The notes beneath the pieces were generated by a model, which was not told the DNA's origin, made no database searches, and saw only the letters and a program-made list of their open reading frames with translations. From the NCBI RefSeq assembly GCF_900110875.1, contig NZ_FOFM01000001.1, positions 248,001 through 312,000 on the forward strand: a DNA stretch of 64,000 nucleotides. Direction: 5' to 3'. The DNA comes from Pseudovibrio axinellae. GTDB taxonomy: Bacteria > Pseudomonadota > Alphaproteobacteria > Rhizobiales > Stappiaceae. Position numbers and translations under genes: made by a program. Positions 1-9,317 of the stretch are shown here, one piece after another. Each line of letters begins with the position of its first letter. The first letter of the stretch is position 1.

Positions 1-594
1 GCTTACAAGCGAACGCAACATTACAGCCTTGGTCTAGAAGACAATCTGATGCAAACGAGCGCGGGTGCGATCAAAGCGCAAGGTGGCCTTGATATAATTT
101 TTGTAGCAACGGGCCAACTTCATAGCCCAACCACCCAACCTGAAAAAACTATTCGCTTCTTATCAGCAACGGCTATGGAAGAAACGTTTTTAGCCAACTC
201 GATTTTGCCTGCCCTTATTATGAAGCATTACTTGCCGCTTTTGCCGAGACATAACAAAGGGGTATTTGCAGCAATATCAGCACGCGTTGGCAGCATTTCC
301 GACAACTTCCTCGGTGGTTGGTATTCCTACCGCGCCTCAAAAGCAGCGCTGAATATGCTGATCCGCTGCGCTGCCATTGAAATGCAACGCACGCACGAAA
401 AGTCTGTCGTAATCGGCCTCCACCCGGGAACTGTCGACAGCGCACTCTCCAAGCCGTTTCAACGTAACATTCCAGAGCAACAACTCCTCACGCCCTCTAA
501 GTCGGCAGTGATGATGCTGGATATCATAGAGTCTTGCAATCAATCTCAAAGCGGCAAATGCTTTGCCTATGACCGAACTGAGATCAGCCCTTAA
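1..594 (+). CDS. Short-chain dehydrogenase/reductase, 5' end cut by window
   Basis: The frame is open from base 1, so the start and the N-terminal nucleotide-binding glycine motif lie outside the window. The visible 197 residues hold the second half of a Rossmann-fold SDR: the active-site Tyr-x3-Lys sits in YSYRASKAA, followed by the C-terminal HPGTVDS loop typical of the CsgA/C-factor-like subgroup. The family carries out NAD(P)-dependent oxidoreduction; the substrate cannot be read from sequence. The gene ends 13 bases before the stop of the convergent DUF2817 gene. Confidence 0.85.
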   Translation, partial: AYKRTQHYSLGLEDNLMQTSAGAIKAQGGLDIIFVATGQLHSPTTQPEKTIRFLSATAMEETFLANSILPALIMKHYLPLLPRHNKGVFAAISARVGSISDNFLGGWYSYRASKAALNMLIRCAAIEMQRTHEKSVVIGLHPGTVDSALSKPFQRNIPEQQLLTPSKSAVMMLDIIESCNQSQSGKCFAYDRTEISP

Positions 595-607
595 TTGAGC
601 GATAAAC

Positions 608-1627
608 TCAATTTTTTAAGACATACTTTTCGAAGACATCTCGACTTTGGACAAGCAGCGCCTCACACCATTGCGGAGTATTTACAAAGAGTGCGTCCTT
701 CAGCTCCTGCCGGATTTGCTGTGCAACCTCCGGATCAACTGAGCTCTGATTACGCTTTAACCAGTTATCGCGGCGATGTGCGTCCAAAACCTGCTCAAAC
801 GGGATCGTCCCAAACTCCAGTATCAACTTGGTTGGTGGCTGCTCAAGATCCAGAATATCGATGGTATCGCACATATAACCGCCGATCAGCCCCCATTCAG
901 CACCTTCGGATGGGCTTGCGCTCAAATCCATAACTTCGCAGAAGCCACAGGGGCCAAAGCCCGTATGCAGGTCGATAATCATTGCCTGCTTGGCTCCGTG
1001 CCCGTAACGCGCAATGACCTGTTGTAGCGTTCGCGTCGACCAAGAGGTTTTATCGCCCCCGTAAAAAAGCCCCATCGGCACTGTGTATTGGCCTTTGAGT
1101 ACTTTTTGTGTCAGCGCGCTTGCTCCGTTTTTGTCGGTATAAGCTTTAATTGCTGCATTTGCTTTGTCCCAACCATCCGCTTCGATGTCGAGTGCACAGA
1201 TAGCTGAGTGCAATTCCTCATAGTCTGGATTTTGCGGCAGCTTTTCTCCGAATACTATTGAGTTCCGATTATTGTCGACGTTGTTTTCGTCAGTTCTTGT
1301 AAAAATTGCGCAGCCCGCCGGGTTCACGGCATGGACCCAAACCAATTTGGTGTCAGCCGGGACCTCGCACATGTAGCGTTGCATCAAATCCAACTGGATA
1401 CCAGATCCTGCAGTGAGTTCGGTACCGTGGACACCCGAAGTCACGAAGATGACCCGTTCGCAGTTTGCCCCACCCTGCGTGGCGACTGTCATATGAACGG
1501 GCCCATCCGGACTCTTAAAGGTCGGGTGAGGAATGATCTCCACGTCATACTCGAGCTGTCTAGCAAGCTCTATAAAACGCTGCTGAGCCTCGAAGTAGTC
1601 CTCAGAAAAAATTGGATATGCAGGCAT
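608..1627 (-). CDS. DUF2817 family protein (M14-like zinc peptidase fold)
   Basis: 339 residues, no signal peptide, probably cytoplasmic. The zinc-binding HxxE pair of carboxypeptidase-like folds is in SGVHGTELTAGS. An NNVDNNRN segment resembles the M14 NVDLNRN loop. IDLHTGFG may supply the third metal ligand, and LILEFGT the catalytic glutamate. DUF2817 proteins are predicted zinc amidohydrolases or carboxypeptidases with unknown substrates. Transcribed divergently from the nucleoside hydrolase at 1845, with 217 bases between them for both promoters. Confidence 0.8.
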   Translation of the reverse strand: MPAYPIFSEDYFEAQQRFIELARQLEYDVEIIPHPTFKSPDGPVHMTVATQGGANCERVIFVTSGVHGTELTAGSGIQLDLMQRYMCEVPADTKLVWVHAVNPAGCAIFTRTDENNVDNNRNSIVFGEKLPQNPDYEELHSAICALDIEADGWDKANAAIKAYTDKNGASALTQKVLKGQYTVPMGLFYGGDKTSWSTRTLQQVIARYGHGAKQAMIIDLHTGFGPCGFCEVMDLSASPSEGAEWGLIGGYMCDTIDILDLEQPPTKLILEFGTIPFEQVLDAHRRDNWLKRNQSSVDPEVAQQIRQELKDALFVNTPQWCEALLVQSRDVFEKYVLKN

Positions 1628-1844
1628 GATCTATTTTTCAAACACTCGCATGAAACTGTGATATATCGGATATTAAATTACACAAGTAATTGACCTAGCA
1701 TGAATAATCTAGTCTGCTGTCCTTAAAACTACTTCCTCCAGCAACAAGCACCTGCTCGTAAATAACTAAGATGGTGCACCTTCCTATCATGCTGCCGCTG
1801 CGCGCCCATAGAGTTAGCAGCGATCGATCTTCCGGGAGCAAAAA

Positions 1845-2801
1845 ATGAAAAAAAAGCTGATACTCGATGTGGACACCGGTACGGATGATGCAGTTGCCAT
1901 CATGCTGGCCGCCTTGCATGAAGACTTGGATCTGGTTGGTGTCACGACCGTTAACGGTAACGCTGAGCTGCACTATTGCACAGATAATTCGTTGCGCGTG
2001 CTCGACTTTATCGGCAAAGGGTCAATCCCGGTTTATGCAGGGTGCGTCAAGCCAATTGTTCGAAGTGATTTCCCAATTCCACGCACTAAAAACGACCTTA
2101 CTGAAAAAATCCACGGTAAACACCTGCCCTTGCCGGAAACAAAACTGCAAGCACAGCAGCAACATGCCGTTGAATACCTCGTTGAAACGTATCGCAGTAC
2201 AACAGACCCAATCTCGCTGGTTCCAGTCGCCCCACTCACAAACATCGCTGCTGCATTGGCTATTGAGCCAAAGCTAGTGAACCTTATTCCCGAAGTTGTG
2301 ATCATGGGCGGTGGGCACGATGTTGGCAATGTCACCCCAGCTGCTGAGTTCAACATTTGGGCCGACCCTGAAGCAGCCTACACTGTGTTTAATGCTGGAT
2401 TTGAAAAGCTCACGATGGTCCCACTGGATGCCACACACAAGGCGCTGGTAACCGCAAGCCAATGCATACAATTTGGTGAGCTTGGGACGCCAGCAGGGCA
2501 AGCCATGGCAGCTTGCACCGGCCACCGCATCGGCATTCACGACAAGATCCAAAGGATGGATATTGAGCACAGCGCACCCGTCCATGATGCACTATGTATT
2601 GCGCACCTTATTCAACCGGAGGTGATTACACTGGAAGAACACCCGGTGGACATTGAAACGCATGGAGAGCTGTCTGTTGGGCGCACGATCATTGATAAAA
2701 ATCGCCGAGGCTTAAAGCCGGTAAATTGTAAAGTTGCATTTGACGCAGACGCGGCCTTGTTCGTCGAGATTATGATGAAGACATTTGCCAAAATCGCCTA
2801 A
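1845..2801 (+). CDS. Nucleoside hydrolase (inosine-uridine preferring family)
   Basis: 318 residues, the usual IUNH length. The calcium-binding aspartate cluster DVDTGTDDA is at residues 8-16, the central IMGGG and AEFNIWADPEA segments are present, and the catalytic/ribose-contacting histidine-aspartate is in HDALCIAHL near residue 250. These enzymes hydrolyse the N-glycosidic bond of ribonucleosides to free base and ribose. Start ATG follows CGGGAG-type spacing (cttccgggagcaaaaaATG). RihA, B and C cannot be told apart here. Confidence 0.9.
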   Translation: MKKKLILDVDTGTDDAVAIMLAALHEDLDLVGVTTVNGNAELHYCTDNSLRVLDFIGKGSIPVYAGCVKPIVRSDFPIPRTKNDLTEKIHGKHLPLPETKLQAQQQHAVEYLVETYRSTTDPISLVPVAPLTNIAAALAIEPKLVNLIPEVVIMGGGHDVGNVTPAAEFNIWADPEAAYTVFNAGFEKLTMVPLDATHKALVTASQCIQFGELGTPAGQAMAACTGHRIGIHDKIQRMDIEHSAPVHDALCIAHLIQPEVITLEEHPVDIETHGELSVGRTIIDKNRRGLKPVNCKVAFDADAALFVEIMMKTFAKIA

Positions 2802-2823
2802 CCCCAAATGTATCGATCACTTT

Positions 2824-2864
2824 GAAAGTAGTTTTTGTATTCATTAAATACTCAAACTGCTTTC
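2824..2864. other. Imperfect inverted repeat after the nucleoside hydrolase gene
   Basis: Arms 2824-2834 and 2854-2864 pair over 11 bp with one G-U wobble, with a further tatt/aata pairing inside. There is no clear U tract, so it may act as a 3' mRNA stabiliser or a weak terminator for the gene ending at 2801. The rest of 2802-3052 shows nothing else recognisable. Confidence 0.35.
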
Positions 2865-3052
2865 AGTAGTTGGCTCGCCACTCTCTCTACCAACCCAACT
2901 TTGTGACACTGAGAATCTGGATCAGCAATCGTGATTAATGAAGACAGTTTCCGAAGTGCCTTGCATCCAATTTTACTCTTTGAATTTGACGAGAAATCAG
3001 ATTTTCTTGCTATGATATCTGCAGTGCGTTTCAAGGGTTAGATTGGGAATAA

Positions 3053-3400
3053 ATGCTTCACTCCACTGTGAATCAATTATTTGAGCAGCTGGTCACCTGC
3101 GAGCAGTTCCTCGATAGCTGCGGAGAGCTAATGTGGCGCGATAAGCTGCGCGAAGCACTTATTGTTGATGCCGCTGGAAACGAGGCTCTGGATCTGGATT
3201 TACTGCTCTCCTACTTCTCCCAGGGAGAAGCCTTTTTTGAGCTGGAGCTCTCTAGTGACCTCGGACACCGCGTGAGCGAAACGACGGAGACGGGAGCGAA
3301 CTCCCATCTTGTTACCCTGCGTCTTGACATCTACTATCTTGCACAGAGATGCCGAGATGAAAGCAATCAAAGCATCGTCATCATCTCGTCTTCTCTGTAA
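3053..3400 (+). CDS. Hypothetical protein, 115 aa
   Basis: Not recognised with confidence. The acidic, probably all-helical first half (LFEQLVTCEQFLDSC) precedes a Leu/Asp-rich middle; there is no signal peptide or membrane segment. The start lies after a GGGAATAA stretch that could serve as ribosome binding site. It ends 5 bases before the stop of the convergent RND permease, so its terminator would lie inside that gene. A loose resemblance to DUF6966-type small proteins is only a guess. Coding character (normal composition, no rare-codon runs) supports a real gene. Confidence 0.55.
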   Translation: MLHSTVNQLFEQLVTCEQFLDSCGELMWRDKLREALIVDAAGNEALDLDLLLSYFSQGEAFFELELSSDLGHRVSETTETGANSHLVTLRLDIYYLAQRCRDESNQSIVIISSSL

Positions 3401-3405
3401 CAGAA

Positions 3406-6400
3406 CTATTCGGCAGGCGCGTTGGTCACATCGAGTGCTTCATCCAGCTCTTTGTTTAACTTCTCTTCGCTCGCCTTATTAGGTGTCGTGAAGCGCATGA
3501 GCAGCAAGTAAGCAGCGGGTGTAACGAACAAGGTGGAGAGCGTAGCAAACCCCAGTCCGCCGACAACCACCCAGCCCATTTCTATACGTGCTTCCGCACC
3601 TGCGCCAAACGCAAGCACAAGTGGAACGCCGCCCAATACTGTTGAAACAACTGTCATCACAACGGGACGGAAGCGGATGAGGCATGCGTCATGTATCGCA
3701 TCAAACACTGACCGCCCTTCCTCGCGCAAAGTATTTGCAAACTCGACAATAAGGATTCCGTTTTTGGCCATCAAGCCAACCAGCAAGATGATCCCGATTT
3801 GAGAATACACATTAATTGAGCCACCAGTTAAGCCGATGGATATGATTGCTGCTGAAATACCAAAAGGTACAGTACACAATATAACCAAAGCGCTCATAAA
3901 ACTCTCAAACTGAGCTGCAAGCACGAGAAACACGACAAGTATTGCAAACAAGAACGTCATGTAGACATTAGAAGTGGTTTGCTCCAGAACAGCAGCCTCA
4001 CTCATCAGCGTCACACTGCTTCCCTCAGGGAGCACTTGTGCTGCAATTTCCTTCATATCATCAATGGCCTGCGCCAAGTCGTAACCATCGTTAATCGCGA
4101 TCGTAACCGGAACAGCACGTTGCTGCGCTTCACGGGTCAGGCTTGGAGCAACGGCTTCTTCCTTGATGGACACAATGGAGGACATCGGTAACATCGTCCC
4201 ATCTTTACTCTTGATGAAGATGTTCTCCAGATCACGCGTGGAGCGCATTGGGAGCCCACCCGCTTCCATCACCATCGGGATCCCGTTGTCTTCAACGAAA
4301 AGGTCAGCCACAGAAGACCCATCCAGCAGCATACGCAGGTTCGATGCAATTCTATCTGATGAAAGACCTAGATCCTTAGCCCGTTCCCGGTCAACGCTAA
4401 CAAGCAATTGGGGCTGAGTTGTTTCATAGGATACAGACGCAAAGCCAACCTTATCGCCATGACGTGCTTGCATCTCTGCAACGATATCGTCAGCACTCTT
4501 GGCTAGGTCATCGTAGTTGGCACCCGTCACCGCAAAGCGAAGCCCCTGCCCAGCGCCGCGAATGCCAAGGGTATTGGGCTGTGCGATACGGACCCTCAGA
4601 CCCGGTATCTTTGAAGTTTTGCGTTGCAGTTCATTCACGATTTCCTGTTGGGTGCGATCTCGCTCTGCCCAATCTTTAAGTGACATAACAAGAAAACCAC
4701 GATTGATCTGCCCGCCTAGCCCAACAAGGCTCATAACGCTTCGGGCTTCCCCATTGTCGACATAGGGCTGTGCAATACTCTCAAGCTCGTTCATCTTGCC
4801 AGCAGTATAGGCCAAACTTGCCCCCTGCGGCGTCGAAGAGATCAGAAAGATTACCGACCTATCCTCAGTCGGTGTGAGTTGGCGCGGAAGTGAAGTGTAC
4901 TGCGAGGCCCCCCATACAACGAAGAGGGTTGCGACACCGAGCATTACAAACGGGCGACGCAAAGTCCAATCCAGGATCTTGGAATATGATAGCTCTATGA
5001 ACGTACCTATCCGGGAGATAACCTTCCACAGCGCTGAAGGCTTGTGGGTGTCCTCATAGTTTTTGGTACGCAACAAGCGCGAGGCCATCATTGGTGCAAG
5101 TGTCAGTGCGACAAAAGACGACAACATGACACTTATGGCGAGAACAAATCCAAACTCTGAAAATAGCTTGCCTACACTACCGGGCAAGAACGAGATGGGT
5201 ATAAAAACCGCTGCCAAGGTTGCTGTGGTCGTGATAACCGCAAAGAACACTTCGCGTGTCCCTAAGATAGCAGCTGCTCTTGGTCCCTGCCCTTGATGCA
5301 CACGCTTGGAGATATTCTCCAAAACGACGATAGCATCATCAACCACCATACCAGTGGCAAGCAGCAAAGCCAAAAGAGTTAGAACATTTGCTGAGAACCC
5401 AGCAAGCCAGACCCCAACCAATGCACCTATCAGGGCAACAGGCACTGTTACTGCAGGTATCAGCGTGATGCGAATAGAACCAAGGAAGAGCAGCATCACA
5501 CCAATAATTATGCTTATTGAGAGTGCGAGCGAGAACAAAACTTCCTTAATTGCCCCACCAATAAAAGTGGCATCATCGCTGCTGACATTAACTTTCACTC
5601 CTTGCGGAAGCTGATCTTTCATATTCTCAATTTCAGCGCGAATGTTATTCGATATATCAATTGTATTGGAGTTTGCGGAGCGGATTACCCCCATGCCGAC
5701 AGCACGTCGACCATTGTAAAAGGCGCCGGAAGATGCCCTCGCAGGCCCGTAACTTACAAACGCGATATCGCGGATTCTTGTAAATTCATCCAACTTGACC
5801 ATGCCAATCTGCTCAGCTGTCTTCACGTCAGAGTTTGCTCGTACGAAAAGCTCCTGGTCGCCGGTTTCCAGTGACCCACCCGAAGTGTCTAAGGCGAGCT
5901 CTTCCAGAACGCTGCGCAAGTCATCAGGCGTCAAACCACGTGAAGACATGGCTTGAACATCGATGGCAATTTTGAAGACTGGCGTTTGAGAACCGTAAAC
6001 ATCGACACTGGCAACTCCAGCCACTGAGGTAATGCGATCCACAATCTCGTCATCGACAAATTCGCTCAATTCCTCGATCCGCATCTTGTCAGATGTTACC
6101 ACCAAACGCATAACAGGATCAGCATCAGCGTCTGCTTTGACAACCACAGGGGTATCTGCATCTTCTGGCAGGTTGCGAACAGCCCCACTAACCGCATCAC
6201 GAATGTCATTTGCAGCTTCGCTGACATCCACCCCGTCACTGAACTCAACTGTTATGCGACTGCGGCCATATCTGGAGCTTGAGGAAACAGATTCGATGCC
6301 AGCCGTTCGGGAAATCGCTTTTTCCAAAACACTGGTAATTTCCGCATCTGCCACTTCAGGAGGTGCGCCTGAGTATGTGGTTGTCACCGTTACAACCGGC

Positions 6401-6564
6401 CTGTCAACATTGGGCATCTCACGCACTTCAATACCCAGCAAGGCTGCGATACCGGCAACAATGATTAAAAGGTTCAAAGTGATAGAAAGGATCGGGCGAC
6501 GCACACAAAGGGCATAGAGCCCTTTTAGATGGCTTTCCCGAGTCGTTTTTTTGTCGGTCGTCAT
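3406..6564 (-). CDS. RND efflux permease, HAE1 family (AcrB-like)
   Basis: 1052 residues, the standard HAE1 length: TM1 near 28-46, first periplasmic porter/docking loop to about 335, TM2-6 to about 500, second loop, then TM8-12. The proton-relay Asp-Asp pair of TM4 is D409-D410 in GMVVDDAIVVLEN. Inner-membrane drug/proton antiporter working with the adaptor encoded just upstream (23 bases away, same strand). No outer-membrane TolC gene is nearby, so a channel encoded elsewhere is inferred. Start ATG has GAGGGTG about 8 bases upstream. Substrates cannot be predicted. Confidence 0.95.
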   Translation of the reverse strand: MTTDKKTTRESHLKGLYALCVRRPILSITLNLLIIVAGIAALLGIEVREMPNVDRPVVTVTTTYSGAPPEVADAEITSVLEKAISRTAGIESVSSSSRYGRSRITVEFSDGVDVSEAANDIRDAVSGAVRNLPEDADTPVVVKADADADPVMRLVVTSDKMRIEELSEFVDDEIVDRITSVAGVASVDVYGSQTPVFKIAIDVQAMSSRGLTPDDLRSVLEELALDTSGGSLETGDQELFVRANSDVKTAEQIGMVKLDEFTRIRDIAFVSYGPARASSGAFYNGRRAVGMGVIRSANSNTIDISNNIRAEIENMKDQLPQGVKVNVSSDDATFIGGAIKEVLFSLALSISIIIGVMLLFLGSIRITLIPAVTVPVALIGALVGVWLAGFSANVLTLLALLLATGMVVDDAIVVLENISKRVHQGQGPRAAAILGTREVFFAVITTTATLAAVFIPISFLPGSVGKLFSEFGFVLAISVMLSSFVALTLAPMMASRLLRTKNYEDTHKPSALWKVISRIGTFIELSYSKILDWTLRRPFVMLGVATLFVVWGASQYTSLPRQLTPTEDRSVIFLISSTPQGASLAYTAGKMNELESIAQPYVDNGEARSVMSLVGLGGQINRGFLVMSLKDWAERDRTQQEIVNELQRKTSKIPGLRVRIAQPNTLGIRGAGQGLRFAVTGANYDDLAKSADDIVAEMQARHGDKVGFASVSYETTQPQLLVSVDRERAKDLGLSSDRIASNLRMLLDGSSVADLFVEDNGIPMVMEAGGLPMRSTRDLENIFIKSKDGTMLPMSSIVSIKEEAVAPSLTREAQQRAVPVTIAINDGYDLAQAIDDMKEIAAQVLPEGSSVTLMSEAAVLEQTTSNVYMTFLFAILVVFLVLAAQFESFMSALVILCTVPFGISAAIISIGLTGGSINVYSQIGIILLVGLMAKNGILIVEFANTLREEGRSVFDAIHDACLIRFRPVVMTVVSTVLGGVPLVLAFGAGAEARIEMGWVVVGGLGFATLSTLFVTPAAYLLLMRFTTPNKASEEKLNKELDEALDVTNAPAE

Positions 6565-6587
6565 AAAAACACCCTCAAATTGATCGA

Positions 6588-7967
6588 TCAGGAACTGGAT
6601 TGACTGATTTCGTCGCTAAGATCACCTGAGCGCGGGCTTGAGCTGTCGGCGGGCGCACCTTGGTTGCTCCGACCCGCGTCTGTCGGGCGCAGGTTTCCTT
6701 GGCCACGACCATCGCCTTGACGCGTTCCGATTGCCCTACTTCCTGGCATTTGTGTTTCGCTTACAAGCGGAGCTTGTGCGTCCTCAGAAGGACTCAGCGA
6801 AAAGCCAGGCTCAGCTTCAACTGTTATTCTTGATCCTGGTCGCAAATCCCTTGTGGTTTCCGTAATTACAATGTCGCCAGGCTCAACGTCCCCACCTATC
6901 AAAATACGATCAGCGCTTCGCTCAATGACAGTTACATCGGCGCGTTGCGCTGTATTGCCTTTTGCAAGCCAAATATGAGGGCCTGTACGGTCCCACTTAA
7001 GAGCGACTGAGGGAACGGAAGGCCACTCATCCCCTTCAAGCTGGACCCGCGCATCAAACGCGATGCCAGAGCGGAGCAGGTCATCCGGGTTTTCTACGGT
7101 TGCCTGAACTTTTAGGGTACGAGAGTCAGAATTTACCCGATTTTCAAGAGCGGTGAGATGACCGCTAAAAACATGCCCCGGCATTGCTTCTGTTCTAAGC
7201 TCAACCTCATCGCCTCGCTTCACCTTGTTGGCAAAGCGCTCGGGCACGACAAACTCGACCAGAATACTTGATCGGTCATCCAGGCCAGATATCCGAGAGG
7301 ATTGTGTAACATAGTCCCCGATCTCGACATCAATGATGCCTAAAATTCCATCAAAGGGAGCTTTGACCTGCCTACGTTCTAAATCGATAGTGGCTTTGTC
7401 CAAATCCAAGCGGGCCTGATTTGTTGCAAGAAGCGCGTTTTGCATCTGTACAGTCGAAATCGTCTGGGAGCTCATCAGCTTTTCATAGCGCGCAACTTGC
7501 GCCTCAGCATCTTTGAGGGCAAATTTAGCGCGCTCTACAGCTAATCTTTCCTCCGCATCATCAAGACGCAAAAGGATATCTCCTATCGACACATCAGTTC
7601 CAGGTTTGAATGGCAGTTCCAGAATTCTACCCGAGCTTTCAGGGTAGAGATCTGTCATTTTCACAGCACGGCCTGTTCCAATTGCCCTAACGAACGTGTC
7701 CGTCACACCTGTTGCAATTGAACGGCCACGAACAATGATCTCCTGGTTGCGGGCCCCTCTGCCGCCAGCACCACGCCCGCGTTGTTGTCCGCTGCCAGCT
7801 CCTTGAACAGCAACTTCAGAAGCACCAGACTGCCAGAGCGTTAAGCCAATTGAATCAAGAAATGGAACCGGTTTTGAAAAGATAACAGGTTTACCGATGT
7901 ATAATCCGGCCACGCCAATCGCAAGGGCAATCAGACCAACTTTTAAAGTCTGCATAGAATGGGACAT
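6588..7967 (-). CDS. RND periplasmic adaptor subunit (membrane fusion protein)
   Basis: About 459 residues from the chosen ATG (a GTG two codons upstream is possible). One N-terminal anchor helix (LIALAIGVAGLYIG) leads to a low-complexity Gly/Arg/Gln stretch (residues about 55-80), then lipoyl/biotinyl-like half motifs, an alpha-helical hairpin, and beta-barrel and membrane-proximal domains. The C-terminal 70 residues are a disordered Gly/Ser/Pro/Arg tail, longer than in typical AcrA. Forms an operon with the following permease and should bridge it to an outer-membrane channel. Confidence 0.9.
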   Translation of the reverse strand: MSHSMQTLKVGLIALAIGVAGLYIGKPVIFSKPVPFLDSIGLTLWQSGASEVAVQGAGSGQQRGRGAGGRGARNQEIIVRGRSIATGVTDTFVRAIGTGRAVKMTDLYPESSGRILELPFKPGTDVSIGDILLRLDDAEERLAVERAKFALKDAEAQVARYEKLMSSQTISTVQMQNALLATNQARLDLDKATIDLERRQVKAPFDGILGIIDVEIGDYVTQSSRISGLDDRSSILVEFVVPERFANKVKRGDEVELRTEAMPGHVFSGHLTALENRVNSDSRTLKVQATVENPDDLLRSGIAFDARVQLEGDEWPSVPSVALKWDRTGPHIWLAKGNTAQRADVTVIERSADRILIGGDVEPGDIVITETTRDLRPGSRITVEAEPGFSLSPSEDAQAPLVSETQMPGSRAIGTRQGDGRGQGNLRPTDAGRSNQGAPADSSSPRSGDLSDEISQSSS

Positions 7968-8210
7968 CAACACCCAACTCCTACCTAAATCTACATTACT
8001 TAAGGCTATGCAGGCTCAACAGCGACGAAAAGAGCCTCTTGGCGTTTCAAGAATGCTTTAAAAACACAATAGTTGATATTGTTTTACATTGCTTTTGTAA
8101 GACATGTGCATTTTGACGCTTGTAAAAACGTAATGAGATTATCAGAATTAGGGTTTTGCTACATTTCGTTACAAATTCGTTCCGTACTCTAGTGGTTTTG
8201 GGCGCAGAAA

Positions 8211-8239
8211 TACAAAAGGCCTGACGAGAGCATCAGGCC
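8211..8239 (-). terminator. Intrinsic terminator of the L,D-transpeptidase gene
   Basis: Perfect 7-bp stem, ggcctga 8218-8224 with tcaggcc 8233-8239, followed on the minus strand by TTTTGTATTT. It lies about 33 bases past the stop codon. The remainder of 7968-8271 should carry the promoter of the RND operon; I see no certain element. Confidence 0.75.
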
Positions 8240-8271
8240 AATCTGTAATTTTTACTTAGAAAAAAAAGACA

Positions 8272-9006
8272 CTATACGTTGTGAGCTTCCACAGGGTTAC
8301 CTGCGGGCCTAACAACAACTGGCGAACCATTGGGCACCCGATTGTAAAGGTCAATCACATCTTGGTTCAGAAGACGGATACAACCACTTGAGACATTTTT
8401 GCCAATAGACCAATGTTCATTGGTGCCATGAAGGCGGTACAATGTATCGTTTCCATTTTGGAACAAATACAAGGCTCGTGCACCCAGAGGGTTTTCTATG
8501 CCAGGCGCCATACCGCGCCGGAAACTTTCAAGTTCAGGTTGGCGCGCAATCATTTCAGCTGGCGGCGTCCATGTAGGCCACTGTCGTTTGTACTGTATCA
8601 CGGCTGACCCGTTCCAGCCGAAACCGGACCGACCAACACCAACACCATACCGAACTGCGGTGCCGTCTCCCCTGACGAGATATAAAAAGCGATTGGCCGG
8701 ATCGACAACAATTGTGCCACCTGCTTCTGGGCCTGTGTAACTCACAACCTGACGAAGATATCTTCCATCACTAATCTCATTCAGATTGACCGCAGGGACA
8801 GGGTAGTCTTCATTCGGCAGTGGGCCATAAAGAGCTTGATAGTAAGGGTCTTGCCGTAAATCGGAGACAACCTTGCGCTGTGGGGTTCCGGTCGTTTGGC
8901 ATCCAGCCAGTGCCACGGCTGCGGTTCCGATTATAAAACTACGCCGGGACAAACTACTTTTTCCGCAATGCATCGCCTTCTGGGCTGTGGCACTTAAAAA
9001 GCTCAT
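8272..9006 (-). CDS. L,D-transpeptidase (ErfK/YbiS/YcfS family), Tat-exported lipoprotein
   Basis: About 244 residues from the ATG at 9006; the frame is open to 9126 but the extra N-terminus looks untranslated. The signal peptide has a twin-arginine motif (SRRSFIIG) and a lipobox (ALAGC), pointing to a membrane-anchored periplasmic protein. The YkuD catalytic centre is HGTNEHWSIG...SSGCIRL, with the nucleophilic Cys in SSGC and its partner His upstream. The family makes 3-3 peptidoglycan cross-links or attaches proteins to peptidoglycan. Monocistronic. Confidence 0.9.
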   Translation of the reverse strand: MSFLSATAQKAMHCGKSSLSRRSFIIGTAAVALAGCQTTGTPQRKVVSDLRQDPYYQALYGPLPNEDYPVPAVNLNEISDGRYLRQVVSYTGPEAGGTIVVDPANRFLYLVRGDGTAVRYGVGVGRSGFGWNGSAVIQYKRQWPTWTPPAEMIARQPELESFRRGMAPGIENPLGARALYLFQNGNDTLYRLHGTNEHWSIGKNVSSGCIRLLNQDVIDLYNRVPNGSPVVVRPAGNPVEAHNV

Positions 9007-9260
9007 GGTCACCCTATTGTTATTCCTTAGTAAGATTGCCGGTAGGATGCATAGGCACACTGCACAGCCGATTTGCGTTTCTAACTTGTCTCTATCAATA
9101 TCTAATTGAGGAGAACAGGTGGTCACGACAATTTGAACCTACTAATTATTTACTATGTGGTTTCAAAGGGCGCCCCTGTGAGGGACTAGGCGAGAGGTCT
9201 GGCTTACAGGTGGCTGGATTGCGGCTAGTTCATGAAGAACGAGGCTTATCTACAGATATT

Positions 9261-9293
9261 GAAAAACCTCTCCCGATGATCGCGAGAGAGGTT
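9261..9293 (-). terminator. Probable terminator of the puuE-like gene
   Basis: 8-bp stem aacctctc 9265-9272 / gagaggtt 9286-9293, then TTTTC on the minus strand, 25 bases past the stop codon of the gene ending at 9318. Confidence 0.55.
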
Positions 9294-9317
9294 CAAAAAT
9301 TAAATTATTAAATGGTC

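Noticed and set aside
8084-8100. TTACA-N7-TGTAA dyad upstream of the first RND operon, as a TetR-type operator
   Set aside because: Five-base arms are expected by chance in AT-rich DNA, and no regulator gene is adjacent.
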